A stretch of DNA of 64,000 nucleotides, from positions 682,001 through 746,000 of the forward strand of contig AP021857.1 of the NCBI GenBank assembly GCA_017347485.1, written 5' to 3'. Position numbers and translations under genes: made by a program. Position 1 is the stretch's first letter, and each line of letters opens with the position of its first letter. This stretch comes from Candidatus Desulfobacillus denitrificans (lineage in GTDB: Bacteria > Pseudomonadota > Gammaproteobacteria > Burkholderiales > Rhodocyclaceae). This document shows positions 63,026 through 64,000 of the stretch, one piece after another. Below the pieces are notes generated by a model, which had not been told where the DNA came from, made no database searches, and saw only the letters and a list, made by a program, of their open reading frames with translations.

Positions 63026-63652
63026 ATGCGGAAGCTGCTGCTCCTCGTCGACAAGGCGAGCACCCTGGTCGGCCATGTCACCGGCTGGACCATTCTCGTC
63101 CTCACGCTGATGATTTCCTGGGAGGTTTTCTCCCGCTACGCGCTCAACCGGCCGCACGGCTGGATGCTCGACGCCCAGATCATGCTCTACGGCTTCATGT
63201 TCATGATGGCCGGCGCCTACACCCTGGCCAAGGGCGGCCATGTGCGCGGGGACATCCTCTACGGCTTCTTCAAGCCGCGCACCCAGGCGTCGATCGACCT
63301 CGTGCTCTACATCGTCTTCTTCCTGCCCGGCATCTTCGCCATGACCTACGCCGGCTGGACCTTCGCCAACGAGTCGCTGGCGATCCGCGAGACCACCTTC
63401 AACCCGGAGCCGCTGCCGCTGTATCCGCTCAAGTTCGTCATCCCCGTCGCCGGCGCCATCCTCATGCTGCAGGGCCTGGTCGAGATCGCCCGCTGCGCCA
63501 TTTGCCTGCGCGAGGGCGTCTGGCCCTCGCGCGAGGAGGACGTCGAGGAGGTCGACGTCGACAAGCTGAAGGAGATGGTGCACGTCAGGGACGAGGACCT
63601 TGCCGACCTCGACGAGTACGTCATCCGGCAGGAAGAGGAAGGGCGGAAATGA
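63026..63652 (+). CDS. dctQ: TRAP transporter small permease subunit
   Basis: The 208-residue protein has four membrane helices (TGWTILVLTLMISWEVFSRY, IMLYGFMFMMAGAYTLAKGG, IDLVLYIVFFLPGIFAMTYA and FVIPVAGAILMLQGLVEIAR) with the DctQ signature WEVFSRYALNRPHGW and GGHVRGDILY. The acidic tail after ~165 is longer than usual. It overlaps dctM by 4 bases. Confidence 0.93.
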   Translation: MRKLLLLVDKASTLVGHVTGWTILVLTLMISWEVFSRYALNRPHGWMLDAQIMLYGFMFMMAGAYTLAKGGHVRGDILYGFFKPRTQASIDLVLYIVFFLPGIFAMTYAGWTFANESLAIRETTFNPEPLPLYPLKFVIPVAGAILMLQGLVEIARCAICLREGVWPSREEDVEEVDVDKLKEMVHVRDEDLADLDEYVIRQEEEGRK

Positions 63653-64000
63653 GAATCGAGCTGCGCTTCGGCTTCGGCCTGATGGCCGCCATCCTCCTGC
63701 CGACCCTCCTGTTCATGCCGTGGGGCGACATGAGCAACGGCCACCTCGGCCTGCTCATGCTCTCGCTGGTGGTGGCGGCGATCATGATGGGCTTTCCCAC
63801 CGCCTTCACCCTGATGGGCATGGGCGTGCTCTTCGCCTGGTTCGCCTACCGCCACGCCAATCCCCAGCTCGCCCTGCAGCAGACGCTGGACCTGATGGTG
63901 CAGCGCACCTATGCCGTCATGAGCAACGACGTGCTGATCGCCATCCCGCTGTTCGTCTTCATGGGCTATCTGGTCGAGCGCGCCAACCTGATCGAGAAGC
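63649..64000 (+). CDS. dctM: TRAP transporter large permease subunit, 5' part
   Basis: The first 117 codons are present; the gene runs off the window. It begins MRIELRFGFGLMAAILLPTL and contains GFPTAFTLMGMGVLFAWFAY, then SNDVLIAIPLFVFMGYLVER, the DctM signature. DctM is the Na+-coupled channel part of the transporter. Confidence 0.93.
   Translation, partial: MRIELRFGFGLMAAILLPTLLFMPWGDMSNGHLGLLMLSLVVAAIMMGFPTAFTLMGMGVLFAWFAYRHANPQLALQQTLDLMVQRTYAVMSNDVLIAIPLFVFMGYLVERANLIEK

Overview
The window is high-GC, densely coded DNA from a betaproteobacterium, most likely of the order Rhodocyclales (Azoarcus/Thauera/Sulfuritalea-like). This is an inference from gene order: trpG-trpD-trpC, rplU-rpmA-obg-proB divergent from ispB, then tRNA-Pro, a PP0621-type gene, pilS-pilR and ampD. 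Porin, Kef-type and TRAP protein types agree with it. No rRNA, CRISPR array, prophage or complete insertion sequence was seen.

Layout. (1) 1-2.9 kb: tryptophan genes trpG (3' end only), trpD and trpC, with a phd/vapC toxin-antitoxin pair inserted between trpG and trpD and a long perfect hairpin between trpD and trpC. (2) 2.9-10.5 kb: an accessory island of small toxin-antitoxin-type modules: mntA/hepT, mazE/mazF, vapB/vapC, hicB/hicA (frameshifted), RHH/mazF, hicB/hicA, DUF4258/DUF2283 and brnA with a 5'-truncated brnT. A porin gene and a DUF1640 gene lie among them. Copies of a short repeat (core GGGGACAGACC-CGGTTTC) separate the modules, and a ~288-bp segment carrying the DUF4258 gene is duplicated. 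(3) 10.5-20.6 kb: housekeeping genes proB, obg, rpmA, rplU, ispB, tRNA-Pro(CGG), pilS, pilR and ampD, then a Lys/Ala/Pro-repeat histone-H1-like protein with a long leader and a lytic transglycosylase. (4) 20.6-32.4 kb: central metabolism and cell wall: aminotransferase, pckG, maeB, patatin, pbpG, an IclR regulator, and a lactate-type operon lutB / D-2-hydroxyacid dehydrogenase / lutC. (5) 32.4-44.4 kb: a trehalose cluster (membrane-anchored otsA, otsB, GH15) with an antiporter, a YbdK ligase and a class I amidotransferase. Two paralogous membrane-receptor Ser/Thr kinases bracket it. (6) 44.5-61 kb: dinB, then a dense ion-homeostasis region with Kef/CPA antiporters, a CvrA-like antiporter, a P-type Ca2+-type ATPase, a Ca2+/cation exchanger, SLC13- and NhaD-like permeases and two universal stress proteins. 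(7) 61-64 kb: a small periplasmic Met/His/Gly-rich protein and a TRAP transporter dctP-dctQ-dctM (dctM cut by the window end).

How it fits together. Sections 5 and 6 look like osmotic, ionic and pH stress functions: compatible solute, K+/Na+/Ca2+ transport and receptor kinases. Sections 4 and 7 suggest growth on organic acids: TRAP uptake, Lut-type lactate oxidation, malic enzyme and PEP carboxykinase.

The least explained signal is a degenerate 24-bp motif starting AAAGTCAGTC. It occurs 11 times over the window, on both strands, in at least two reading frames and mostly inside coding sequence. I do not recognise it. It is tabulated as repeat features and is the leading finding.
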